From NCBI GenBank assembly GCA_040307715.1, contig JAWRJC010000125.1, positions 1-20,106 on the forward strand: a stretch of DNA of 20,106 bases. Direction: 5' to 3'. The position numbers were made by a program, and so were the translations under genes. Under the pieces are notes generated by a model. That model was not told the origin of the DNA, did no database searches, and saw only the letters and a program-made list of their open reading frames with translations. Shown here piece by piece: positions 1 through 6,691 of the stretch (the stretch's first letter is position 1; each line of letters opens with the position of its first letter). This DNA comes from RUG13615 sp040307715 (GTDB lineage: Bacteria; Bacillota; Clostridia; Peptostreptococcales; Anaerovoracaceae).

Positions 1-1767
1 GTAATCGTCCGGATCCGTGTCTCCCTCTGTGTTAATTAATAAAACGACTGCATCTTCGCTGAGTCCCATTTCGTCGCGCAGCGCCCGATACTGCGGATCG
101 CGGAGCAGAAGATCCACCAGTCCCGTTGTCACCGCACCGGATTCGCCGGCTGTGACCGGCGTTTCTCCCGTTTCCGGCTCGGCGAGCAGCTGCATGCCGT
201 GTTCCGTTACGGAATCGGTACAGGCAAATGCGTAGGAAGCGCAATTCTTAATGATGTCCCAGGCCAGCGTGCACGGCATTTCGCAGTTGAGTCCCGCCAT
301 GATCGTCGTGCAGTTGCCGGTTGCCATGTGCGGCTTGCCGTCCGCTTCCCTTGCGGATTCATAGAAGCAGGCCACTTCCGTCGGCTCGACAATCGAGATC
401 ACCGGCGGATTGTCCGGAAATGCACTCATCACCGCAGCGGCGACCGCACCTGCCATCGCCCCGACACCAGCCTGCAGGAAAACATGCGTCGGCTGTTCGA
501 AGCCGGCTTCTTTCATCTGTGCCAGCGCTTCATAGATCATGGTCGTATAGCCGAGCATGATCCACTGCGGGACATCTTCGTACCCCTCCCAGGCAGTATC
601 CTGAATCAGCAGCCAGCCGTTTTTCTCCGCCAGATCCGCCGTGTAAGCGACGCAGCGGTCATAGGTCATATCGGTGATCGTCACTTCGGCGCTGCCCGCA
701 TCGCGAATCGCCTGCGCACGGACTTCGACCGTCCCCCGCGGCATGAATACATAGGCTTTGCAGCCAAACAGTCCCGCTGCCCAGCTAATGCCTTTGCCGT
801 GGTTTCCATCCGTTGTCGTTGCGAAGACCAATTCCTTGATTCTTTCTTTATAAGGGTCCTGCTGCAGCATCGTGAAGTCTGTCTTCTCAGGATCCAGCCC
901 GAAACGGTCGCAGATCATCCGGAACATGGCGTAGATACCGCCAAGGCCTTTGAATGCTTTGAGTCCGAAACGGTGCGATTCATCCTTCAGTAAAACAGCC
1001 CTGATACCGGCCGCCGCCGCAAGACCGGACAGGGATACCAGCGGTGTCTTCTGATAGACACCAAGTGTCTTGTGGAATGCGCGGACATCCTCCGTAGCCG
1101 GATAGGAATACGGCTCATAAAGAGTCTTGCCGGATTGCTCCGTGTCCGGAAAACGTATCCATTGTACCTCATTCATCTTCATGTCCTCTTTTTCTGTATT
1201 CCCTGCTTTGTTATCCGATACAGTATGCAGCACTTCGATCGCATAGGTCCGTTTCAGCTCATCGATCGTCATGAAGACAGGTCTGCCGGACCAGCCATCG
1301 GCGATCCGCAGCACCCATCCTTTGTCCTGCTTTTCGGCGCCGTAACACAGAATGTGATGGTTGCCGTATTTCGGATGAAACAGGAGTTCCAGATAGAGAT
1401 AACTGCCGCGCCGCACCGCCCGTTCGAGGCGATCTTCCGTCAGTCTTCCGAGATAACGCAGTTCTGCATGAATTCCGTTCTTCTTAAGGCACAGTTTGAT
1501 ATACGGCTCGGACAGAAGATTGGACGTGCCGCCAAGACGTTTGAACAGGTCCATATTGACGTAGATCCCGCGCCGGATGCCGGCTTTTGCAACCGACATA
1601 AATACCTCGTCCGGCGAGGCTTCATGCGCTTCGTCCTGAAGGGTCATGATCAGATTGGTGATCGCCGTCGGCCCGCAGCACCGCTCGTAGCCTTTCCCTA
1701 GCTTGCGGAAGCGCCCCACAGTCAGGTATTTTTCCTTATGCTGTTGCTGCTGAAAACGCTCTTCCAT
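1..1767 (-). CDS. C39-like cysteine peptidase domain fused in frame to diaminopropionate ammonia-lyase (3' end beyond window)
   Basis: The frame is open without a stop from the ATG at 1767 to the left edge, giving 589 visible codons. Residues about 1-185 form a papain/C39-like domain: CCGPTA with the candidate nucleophile at C31, a histidine pair at H136/H137, and D157 in IADGW. The glutamine usually found just before the C39 cysteine is not obvious. From M198 the protein matches the PLP enzyme diaminopropionate ammonia-lyase (DpaL/YgeX), which converts 2,3-diaminopropionate to pyruvate and ammonia. Numbered from M198, it has KDESHRFG, the PLP lysine K76 in AFKGLGG, D123 in TTTDGNHG, D193 in IQDTAWEGY, and NTEGDTDP at the visible end. 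Only a short C-terminus is missing. The 1767 start has AAGGA about 8 nt upstream. The linker near residues 186-197 also holds a ribosome site and ATG codons, so free lyase may be made as well. The lyase assignment is firm; peptidase activity is inferred. Confidence 0.85.
   Translation of the reverse strand, partial: MEERFQQQQHKEKYLTVGRFRKLGKGYERCCGPTAITNLIMTLQDEAHEASPDEVFMSVAKAGIRRGIYVNMDLFKRLGGTSNLLSEPYIKLCLKKNGIHAELRYLGRLTEDRLERAVRRGSYLYLELLFHPKYGNHHILCYGAEKQDKGWVLRIADGWSGRPVFMTIDELKRTYAIEVLHTVSDNKAGNTEKEDMKMNEVQWIRFPDTEQSGKTLYEPYSYPATEDVRAFHKTLGVYQKTPLVSLSGLAAAAGIRAVLLKDESHRFGLKAFKGLGGIYAMFRMICDRFGLDPEKTDFTMLQQDPYKERIKELVFATTTDGNHGKGISWAAGLFGCKAYVFMPRGTVEVRAQAIRDAGSAEVTITDMTYDRCVAYTADLAEKNGWLLIQDTAWEGYEDVPQWIMLGYTTMIYEALAQMKEAGFEQPTHVFLQAGVGAMAGAVAAAVMSAFPDNPPVISIVEPTEVACFYESAREADGKPHMATGNCTTIMAGLNCEMPCTLAWDIIKNCASYAFACTDSVTEHGMQLLAEPETGETPVTAGESGAVTTGLVDLLLRDPQYRALRDEMGLSEDAVVLLINTEGDTDPDDY
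1174..1193 (-). promoter_or_regulatory. Internal ribosome binding site and start codons for a stand-alone ammonia-lyase
   Basis: On the minus strand AAAAAGAGG (1193-1185) precedes two in-frame ATGs, at 1182 (2 nt away) and 1176 (8 nt away). The 1176 start has normal spacing and falls exactly where DpaL homologues begin. It suggests internal initiation, or an ancestral gene boundary whose stop codon was lost. Initiation here is inferred, not shown. Confidence 0.5.
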
Positions 1768-1812
1768 GGCCTCTTTCCTTCTCGCTGTGCAATGCTGAAG
1801 TAGCACGATTTA

Positions 1813-1841
1813 AATATACCATATCCATGATGACGCAACAA
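1813..1841 (-). promoter_or_regulatory. Sigma-70-type promoter for the peptidase/ammonia-lyase gene
   Basis: On the minus strand a -35 TTGTTG (1841-1836), a 17-bp spacer and a -10 TATATT (1818-1813) preceded by TGG (extended -10) lie about 45 bp upstream of the ATG at 1767. The promoter sits directly after the terminator of the upstream lipoprotein gene, so the fusion gene appears to be an independent transcription unit. Confidence 0.65.
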
Positions 1842-1842
1842 T

Positions 1843-1882
1843 GAAACAAAAACGGACGAAAGAGTTTTCCTCTTTCATCCGT
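1843..1882 (-). terminator. Rho-independent terminator after the lipoprotein gene
   Basis: On the minus strand a 13-bp stem (ACGGATGAAAGAG with CTCTTTCGTCCGT, one G-T wobble) closes a 5-nt loop and is followed by TTTTTGTTTC. It lies about 30 bp beyond the lipoprotein stop and ends the 4491-1912 operon. Confidence 0.85.
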
Positions 1883-1911
1883 TCGTTTTATACCAAGCTT
1901 TTAAAGGGATC

Positions 1912-2403
1912 CTATTCGAGCGATAACGTGATTGTGACATCGCCGTTCGCCAGCAGGTCACGCATCTCCTGCTGTGTCAGATCAATATGTCCCAGTCTCG
2001 TATACGCCCAGCTGTTCGTTCCGTAGAAAACCACGACCTGGTTACCGGAATACAGCACAATATCGCCATAATCTGTCGTTGTCTGCTGATCCTCCCTCAC
2101 GATGCTCTGCCCGATCGGGCCGACCTGTTCAAAACCGCCGTACATGGACATCCGGATCGTCAGCGGGCACAGTTCCTGAAGCGCATCCACGGATGCGTTT
2201 TCCTCCCATGTCACAGGGACTTCCATTTCTCCAATCAAAAGACGCATAGTAATCTCCACTTCTGTTGTATCAACCTCTGTTGTTTCAGTTTCCGGTTCAG
2301 CCGGCACAGCTTCCGCAGCTGTACTGTCTTCCGGTGTTTCGACCCCGCAGCCCGCCAGCATGAAGATCATAATCAGAAGACCGCACAGAATCAGTTTCCT
2401 CAT
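1912..2403 (-). CDS. Cyclophilin-like fold lipoprotein
   Basis: A 163-residue secreted lipoprotein. Residues 1-19 are a lipoprotein signal peptide (MRK, hydrophobic stretch, lipobox LAGC with C19 as the lipidated cysteine). An acidic, Glu/Thr-rich linker of about 30 residues follows. Residues about 50-163 resemble the small bacterial cyclophilin-like domain: a beta-rich core, a GDIVLYSGNQVVVFYG stretch and a C-terminal DVTITLSLE strand. These domains share the cyclophilin fold, but peptidyl-prolyl isomerase activity is not established for them. The start overlaps the stop of the flavodoxin-fusion gene by 4 bp (ATGA), implying translational coupling. It is the last gene of the operon. The signal peptide and lipobox are clear; the function is unknown. 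Confidence 0.8.
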   Translation of the reverse strand: MRKLILCGLLIMIFMLAGCGVETPEDSTAAEAVPAEPETETTEVDTTEVEITMRLLIGEMEVPVTWEENASVDALQELCPLTIRMSMYGGFEQVGPIGQSIVREDQQTTTDYGDIVLYSGNQVVVFYGTNSWAYTRLGHIDLTQQEMRDLLANGDVTITLSLE

Positions 2404-3308
2404 GCCTTGCTCCTGTATGGTTCTTCAAGGGACAGCCTGAACACAGCTTCTTTGGGAAGCGTCTTGATCAGACTGTTATCTTCCTCTGAGAGATGAGCAA
2501 CGATCATCTGATGGTACGAAGAGGACTGTTCCTCCCCGCCGTAGAGAATCGCAAACCAGCCGCCGGATAAATTGATGTCCCCGTTTTTCCAGCCGTCCTG
2601 CATCTCCTGCTCATCGATCAAGCCATCTTCGCATGTACAACAGTAATCGACGCCCGAGTCATATCCCTCGACGGTCATCGGCAGACGGTTCATCAGATCC
2701 CTGGCTGCCAGCGTATTGTTGAGCTTCGCCTTGACTGTTACATCACCCGATGTGATCACCAGTCTGGCGGCGTTGTGATCGTCCGGATCTGTGAGCGCCG
2801 CACCGGCAGCGGTCAGTCGGTCGAGCAGCGCTTCGGACTTATTCTCTTCCCCTGCCGCTGTGAAGATGCCCATATCTTCCAGATGCAGATAGTCGAGGAA
2901 CGAGTTCTGATAGGCATAGATGGCACCGTCATACACACCTTTCGACCCGGATGAAAGCAGCAGCGCCGCTTTCCGCAGTTTCTTCGGATATCCCGGCGCA
3001 TAGATGCGGTTGATCGCGCACTGCAGCTGCCCGGAAAACCCGTGGTAATAGACCGGCGATGCCAGCACGATCATCTCCGCTTCATCCAGATCCGGATAGA
3101 TTTTCTGCATATCATCTTGCTGCACGCAGGTCCGGAAAGCTTTCGTATGGCAGTATTCACAAGCCAGGCAGCCGCGGATATCCATCCTGCAGACATCGAA
3201 GACACTGACGCTGTGGCCGGCACTTTCCGCCCCTTTTCTGTAGGCGTTGATCATGGCCACGGTGTTGCCGCCCGGCCGCGGACTGCCGTTTAATACGAGG
3301 ATCTTCAT
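2400..3308 (-). CDS. Flavodoxin/NADPH-dependent FMN reductase family protein with C-terminal cyclophilin-like domain
   Basis: A 302-residue, probably cytoplasmic protein. Residues 1-175 are an FMN-reductase/flavodoxin fold with the FMN phosphate loop NGSPRPGGNT (7-16) and the flavin-side motif ASPVYYHG (83-90). C47, C50, C53 and C61 form a CX2CX2CX7C pattern within the compact 4Fe-4S motif known for iron-sulfur flavoproteins (Isf), so it may carry a cluster as well as FMN. Residues about 183-295 look like a second domain of the same cyclophilin-like kind as the downstream lipoprotein (LVITSGDVTVKAKLNN at its start, NGDINLSGGWFAILYGG in the middle). The N-terminal domain alone would be a normal-length flavodoxin-family protein. 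The start overlaps the hydrolase stop by 4 bp (ATGA). The role is probably reduction of a small molecule or a redox partner; substrate unknown. Confidence 0.8.
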   Translation of the reverse strand: MKILVLNGSPRPGGNTVAMINAYRKGAESAGHSVSVFDVCRMDIRGCLACEYCHTKAFRTCVQQDDMQKIYPDLDEAEMIVLASPVYYHGFSGQLQCAINRIYAPGYPKKLRKAALLLSSGSKGVYDGAIYAYQNSFLDYLHLEDMGIFTAAGEENKSEALLDRLTAAGAALTDPDDHNAARLVITSGDVTVKAKLNNTLAARDLMNRLPMTVEGYDSGVDYCCTCEDGLIDEQEMQDGWKNGDINLSGGWFAILYGGEEQSSSYHQMIVAHLSEEDNSLIKTLPKEAVFRLSLEEPYRSKA

Positions 3309-4285
3309 TTCAGATACTCCTCAAAGAATGCTTCGACTTTATCGAACGGAATGATGTCTTTCTGATCGTACAGATCCACATGACTCGCGCCGGGAACGAT
3401 CACGAGTTCCTTGTTGTCCCCTTCGAGCTTTTTGAATGCATCCTCTCCGAAATATCTGGAGTGCGCCTTTTCGCCGTGCAGCACCATGACCGCGCTGCGG
3501 ATCTCGTTCGCGTACTGCAGGATCGGCATATTGATGAAAGACAGTGAAGAGGTCACGTTCCAGCCGCTGTTCGAGTTGAGCGAACGGGGATGATACCCTC
3601 GATCGGTCTTATAGTATGCATAATAATCTTTCACAAACCACGGTGCCTCATCCGGCAGAGGATCGATGACCCCGCCGGCAAGTGCGTATGTGCCGGCTGC
3701 ATAATCCTTTGTGCGCTGCTCGTTGAGCGCCTTTTTCATTTCGTATCTCGCATCCGCACTGTCTGCTTCATCGAAGTACCCTTTTGCATTGACACGTGTC
3801 ATATCGTACATGGTGGATGCCACGGTGGCCTTAATGCGCGTATCCATCGCCGCCGCGTTGATGGCCATGCCGCCCCATCCGCAGACGCCGATGATGCCGA
3901 TGCGTTCCGGGTCAACGTCCTCTCTGTTCGACAGATAGTCGACAGCGGCGGAAAAATCTTCGGTATTGATATCAGGGGAAGCTACGTAGCGTACGCTGCC
4001 ACCGCTCTCCCCGGTAAAAGACGGATCGAAGGCCACTGTCAGAAAGCCGCGCTCCGCCATTTCCTGTGCGTACAGACCGGAACTCTGCTCCTTGACAGCA
4101 CCGAATGGACCGGAGACCGCAATGGCCGGCAGTTTACCTTCTGCAACGGCAGGCTTGTAGAGATCCGCCGCGAGCGTGATCCCGTAGCGGTTCACGAACA
4201 CCACTTTTTCATGGTCGACTTTGTCGCTCTTCGGGAACACTTTATCCCATTCCTGCGTCATATTGAGAGCTTCTGTTTTCATCAT
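3305..4285 (-). CDS. Alpha/beta hydrolase with cysteine nucleophile (dienelactone hydrolase-like)
   Basis: A 326-residue alpha/beta hydrolase without a signal peptide. The nucleophile elbow is GVCGWGG with C135 in place of the usual serine, as in dienelactone hydrolases. H302 in PGASHVDLY is the probable catalytic histidine, and the HGEKAHSRYFGEDA segment (270-283) is where the acid residue should lie. DPSFTGESGG (87-96) fits the family's cap-proximal loop. I chose the ATG at 4285 because the ATG at 4297 touches the AAAGG ribosome site with no spacing; 4282 is also possible. The gene closely follows the 66-residue gene and overlaps the flavodoxin fusion downstream by 4 bp, in the LysR-divergent operon. 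Substrate unknown; small ester, lactone or xenobiotic hydrolysis is a reasonable guess. Confidence 0.8.
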   Translation of the reverse strand: MMKTEALNMTQEWDKVFPKSDKVDHEKVVFVNRYGITLAADLYKPAVAEGKLPAIAVSGPFGAVKEQSSGLYAQEMAERGFLTVAFDPSFTGESGGSVRYVASPDINTEDFSAAVDYLSNREDVDPERIGIIGVCGWGGMAINAAAMDTRIKATVASTMYDMTRVNAKGYFDEADSADARYEMKKALNEQRTKDYAAGTYALAGGVIDPLPDEAPWFVKDYYAYYKTDRGYHPRSLNSNSGWNVTSSLSFINMPILQYANEIRSAVMVLHGEKAHSRYFGEDAFKKLEGDNKELVIVPGASHVDLYDQKDIIPFDKVEAFFEEYLK

Positions 4286-4290
4286 GGCGA

Positions 4291-4491
4291 TTACCATCCT
4301 TTCTTCTGTTCACGGATCAGGCGGTCAAGCTGATCCACTTTCCGCTGGTTTTCATGCAGCTGTTCCATGCATACACAACGCTGCTTTTTCAGCTGACAGA
4401 GGACATCTTCCTGCATCCCTGCTGATAGAAGATCCAGAATGCGTTCAATCTGCTCCTCTTCGCACCCTGCTGCCTCAAAGTATGTCTCCAT
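4291..4491 (-). CDS. Small helical protein of unknown function (66 aa)
   Basis: A 66-residue protein, charged and predicted almost entirely alpha-helical. The second half (CQLKKQRCVCMEQLHENQRKV region) has heptad-like hydrophobic spacing, like the dimerisation helix of MerR-family regulators, but there is no helix-turn-helix. Three cysteines lie at 33, 40 and 42. An AAAGGA ribosome site stands 3 nt before the ATG. The stop lies within 6-13 bp of the hydrolase start, so the two are probably coupled. It is the first gene of the operon opposite lysR. It may be a regulator remnant or a small partner protein; I cannot assign a function. Confidence 0.65.
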   Translation of the reverse strand: METYFEAAGCEEEQIERILDLLSAGMQEDVLCQLKKQRCVCMEQLHENQRKVDQLDRLIREQKKGW

Positions 4492-4552
4492 TGTTCCTTT
4501 GCCTGCATGATCCTCTGTTGGTTCCTTTCATTTACACCCCTATCGTATCTGC

Positions 4553-4595
4553 TTGCAGAGAATCGCGCTAATGGTTATAATTCATATCGTGTTAT
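4553..4595 (+). promoter_or_regulatory. lysR promoter overlapping a candidate LysR binding site
   Basis: On the plus strand a -35 TTGCAG (4553-4558), a 17-bp spacer and a consensus -10 TATAAT (4576-4581) stand about 40 bp before the lysR ATG. ATAA-N11-TTAT (4577-4595) fits the T-N11-A inverted-repeat rule for LysR boxes and covers the -10, as expected for autorepression. It also lies in the shared divergent region (4492-4622) that must hold the promoter of the operon starting at 4491. For that promoter I see only weak candidates, such as TACGAT on the minus strand near 4543-4548. Confidence 0.55.
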
Positions 4596-4622
4596 TCGTA
4601 ATTGGAATATCGAGGAATCGCC

Positions 4623-5501
4623 ATGGAAATCCGTACACTCAGATATTTTCTCGCCATTGCACGGGAAGAGAATATGACCAAAGCGGCTGACATTCTGCAC
4701 GTCAGCCAGCCGACGCTGTCCAAACAGATGAAATCGCTGGAGGAAGAACTAGGTAAAAAACTGTTCATCCGGCACAGCTTCAGTATCCAGCTCACAGATG
4801 AAGGCATGCTCCTGCGCAGCCGCGCAGAGGATCTTGTCAGTATGGCCGACCGGATCGAGCAGGAATTCGTTTCTTTGGATGATATCACCGGCGGCGATCT
4901 ATATCTGGGGCTTGCGGAATCCTACCAGATCCGCCTTCTGGCCAGGCAGATCAAGAACATGAAACATCTTTACCCCAACCTGCACTATCACATCACCAGC
5001 GGTGACACTGAGCAGGTCATCGACAAACTCGATAAAGGCCTGCTGGACTTTGTTGTTCTCGCAGAGACACCGGATCCGATCAAGTATGAGGCGATTCCGT
5101 TTCCAACACCGGATGTCTGGGGGTTGGTGATGCCGGCAGATGATCCGCTCACGCAAAAAGACGAGATCACCATCGATGATCTCGCCGGACTGCCGTTGTT
5201 CGCCTCCGAGCAGGGCTGGCGCAATGAAATCGCCGCCTGGGCAGGCAACCGTGCCCCTGAACTCGTGCTGGAAGGCTCGTTCCGTCTTTCCTATAACGGC
5301 TCCATCTTCGCGAAAGAAGGTCTCGGATACCTGCTCACTTTCGAGCATCTTGTTGATACTTCTAAGGGAAGCGGTCTGGTATTCCGTCCTCTTTCCCCCA
5401 GACTGGAATGCCCGTTATATTTGACTTGGAGCAGATATCAGACGTTCACACCGATCGCGGAGCGATTCCTGAAGCAGATCCGTACAGCATTTGCAAACTG
5501 A
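4623..5501 (+). CDS. LysR family transcriptional regulator
   Basis: A 292-residue LysR-type regulator and the only gene on the plus strand. Residues 1-60 are the winged helix-turn-helix: MEIRTLRYFLAIAREENMTKAAD, then LHVSQPTLSKQMKSLEEELG as the recognition region. A linker helix and a periplasmic-binding-protein-like effector domain follow (about 90-292; LYLGLAESYQIRLL begins it). The ATG at 4623 has GAGG 7 nt upstream and begins at the usual family position; an in-frame TTG at 4602 would add seven residues and lacks this support. The gene is divergent from the hydrolase/flavodoxin operon, which is the usual arrangement for a LysR protein and its target. The inducer is unknown. It ends 5 bp from the convergent acyltransferase gene, with no terminator hairpin between them. 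Confidence 0.92.
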   Translation: MEIRTLRYFLAIAREENMTKAADILHVSQPTLSKQMKSLEEELGKKLFIRHSFSIQLTDEGMLLRSRAEDLVSMADRIEQEFVSLDDITGGDLYLGLAESYQIRLLARQIKNMKHLYPNLHYHITSGDTEQVIDKLDKGLLDFVVLAETPDPIKYEAIPFPTPDVWGLVMPADDPLTQKDEITIDDLAGLPLFASEQGWRNEIAAWAGNRAPELVLEGSFRLSYNGSIFAKEGLGYLLTFEHLVDTSKGSGLVFRPLSPRLECPLYLTWSRYQTFTPIAERFLKQIRTAFAN

Positions 5502-5506
5502 ACGGA

Positions 5507-6670
5507 TCAGTCCCGCTGCTCCAGATATGCATCAAACAGTTTCTGATACTTGATCGCGTGATACCGCTCCCCGGTGATCGCCAGATGCTTCCCGTTGACC
5601 GTGAACAGCAATGTCTTGCCGAAGTACAGCATATCCATTGCGACGATGTCTTTGAACGGGAAGGCTTCTCCGTTCATTTCCAGTCTGTCTTTGTACCCCA
5701 TGACTTCACCGTCGAAGATATCGATCTGCCGGTGGTCGTTCGTGATCAGGTACAGTTTTACATTCCTGTCGTGGAAGACCGGTTTGCTGCCGTCTTTTCC
5801 CCTGATATACGCGAGCGTTTCCTCTTCCGCCCATTTGCCCCAGTCGTAGACATTGTCATATACGAGATCTTTGCCTTCCAGGAACCCATCCTCGCGGTAG
5901 ATCCCGCGATGGCCGCACTTCGTACAGTAAAATTCATTGTCGGCGGTGACCATGGTGTCGAATTTCCCGCAGACCGGGCATTTGATCAGATAGTTCTCAA
6001 GACCTTCCGCCAGCCGTTCCCCTTTGTAAAGGAACCGCACTTTGCGCTGCCGTTCGTAGGCGTTCTCATGCAGATCCGTGTTGATGGCATCGAGCAGCTC
6101 CTGTGCGGACATGGCTTTGACTTCTTCAGCTGTGTAATGATGGACGATCACCCCGCGGCCCGGTCCGCGGCGCACGGTGTACGCCCATCGGGGAGCTACA
6201 AAATAGCCGCCCTCGATCCGGTAGGTCACAAGGCCGCACTTGGACATCTTCACGATCTTCGCGGCGGAGAGAGGCAGTTTGAGCGTTTCTCCGTTAAAGG
6301 AGCGGCTCCCTTCCGGGAAGATGATCACATTGTTGCCCCGTTTGATACGCCGGGTGATCTCCCTGACGACCTCAACAGCACCGGCGCCTTTGAATTCAAA
6401 GATCGGATGCTGCGCCCACTCGATGAGTCCGCCGATCCTTGAGCGGCGGAGGTGTTCCCCTGCGACATAATACATATGCTGCGGAAACGCTCTTGCCACC
6501 ATGATGATATCCGCCTCGGTCAGGTGATTGGCCATGACAATGTACGGCTCGCTGGTCTTCGGCAGTTTGTCCGTCTTGAAATCATACTTCTTCAGCAAAG
6601 CGGGCACCACAGCGCGCGCCGCTTTGTATACCAGCCTGTAACGCAGTTTATCCTGTTTGTGTTCCTTCAT
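5507..6670 (-). CDS. PlsC-type 1-acyl-glycerol-phosphate acyltransferase family protein with zinc ribbon and C-terminal PH-like domain
   Basis: A 387-residue protein. Residues 40-200 form the lysophospholipid acyltransferase (PlsC) domain: the catalytic NHLTEAD box (H49, D54), a VIIFPEGSRS acceptor motif (115-124), and a basic surface. Residues 231-252 form a zinc ribbon with CPVC (231, 234) and CTKC (249, 252). The last 85 residues (VKLYLITNDHRQIDIFDGE onward) look like a beta-rich PH-like module. Plain PlsC proteins are about 240 residues, so the tail is extra. There is no obvious transmembrane segment. I chose the ATG at 6670 because AAGGAG lies 6 nt before it; the ATG at 6691 overlaps the isomerase stop and lacks a site. 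Probable role: acyl transfer to a phospholipid or glycolipid precursor at the membrane. It is last in the glycosidase operon. Confidence 0.85.
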   Translation of the reverse strand: MKEHKQDKLRYRLVYKAARAVVPALLKKYDFKTDKLPKTSEPYIVMANHLTEADIIMVARAFPQHMYYVAGEHLRRSRIGGLIEWAQHPIFEFKGAGAVEVVREITRRIKRGNNVIIFPEGSRSFNGETLKLPLSAAKIVKMSKCGLVTYRIEGGYFVAPRWAYTVRRGPGRGVIVHHYTAEEVKAMSAQELLDAINTDLHENAYERQRKVRFLYKGERLAEGLENYLIKCPVCGKFDTMVTADNEFYCTKCGHRGIYREDGFLEGKDLVYDNVYDWGKWAEEETLAYIRGKDGSKPVFHDRNVKLYLITNDHRQIDIFDGEVMGYKDRLEMNGEAFPFKDIVAMDMLYFGKTLLFTVNGKHLAITGERYHAIKYQKLFDAYLEQRD

Positions 6671-6691
6671 TGTCTGCTCCTTTTGCTGCAT

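Noticed and set aside
199..993. Long plus-strand open frame (264 codons) opposite the ammonia-lyase
   Set aside because: It is antisense to a gene with full family motifs, lies entirely inside it, and its translation is Arg/His/Pro-rich with no recognisable domain; it is a shadow of codon bias.
5502..5520. Terminator between the convergent lysR and acyltransferase genes
   Set aside because: Only a 4-bp stem (CTGA/TCAG) without a U run is present; not enough to call.
5408..6442. 344-codon plus-strand open frame over the lysR end and the acyltransferase
   Set aside because: It spans two genes with clear motifs, has no ribosome site or family signature, and is explained by third-position bias of the opposite strand.
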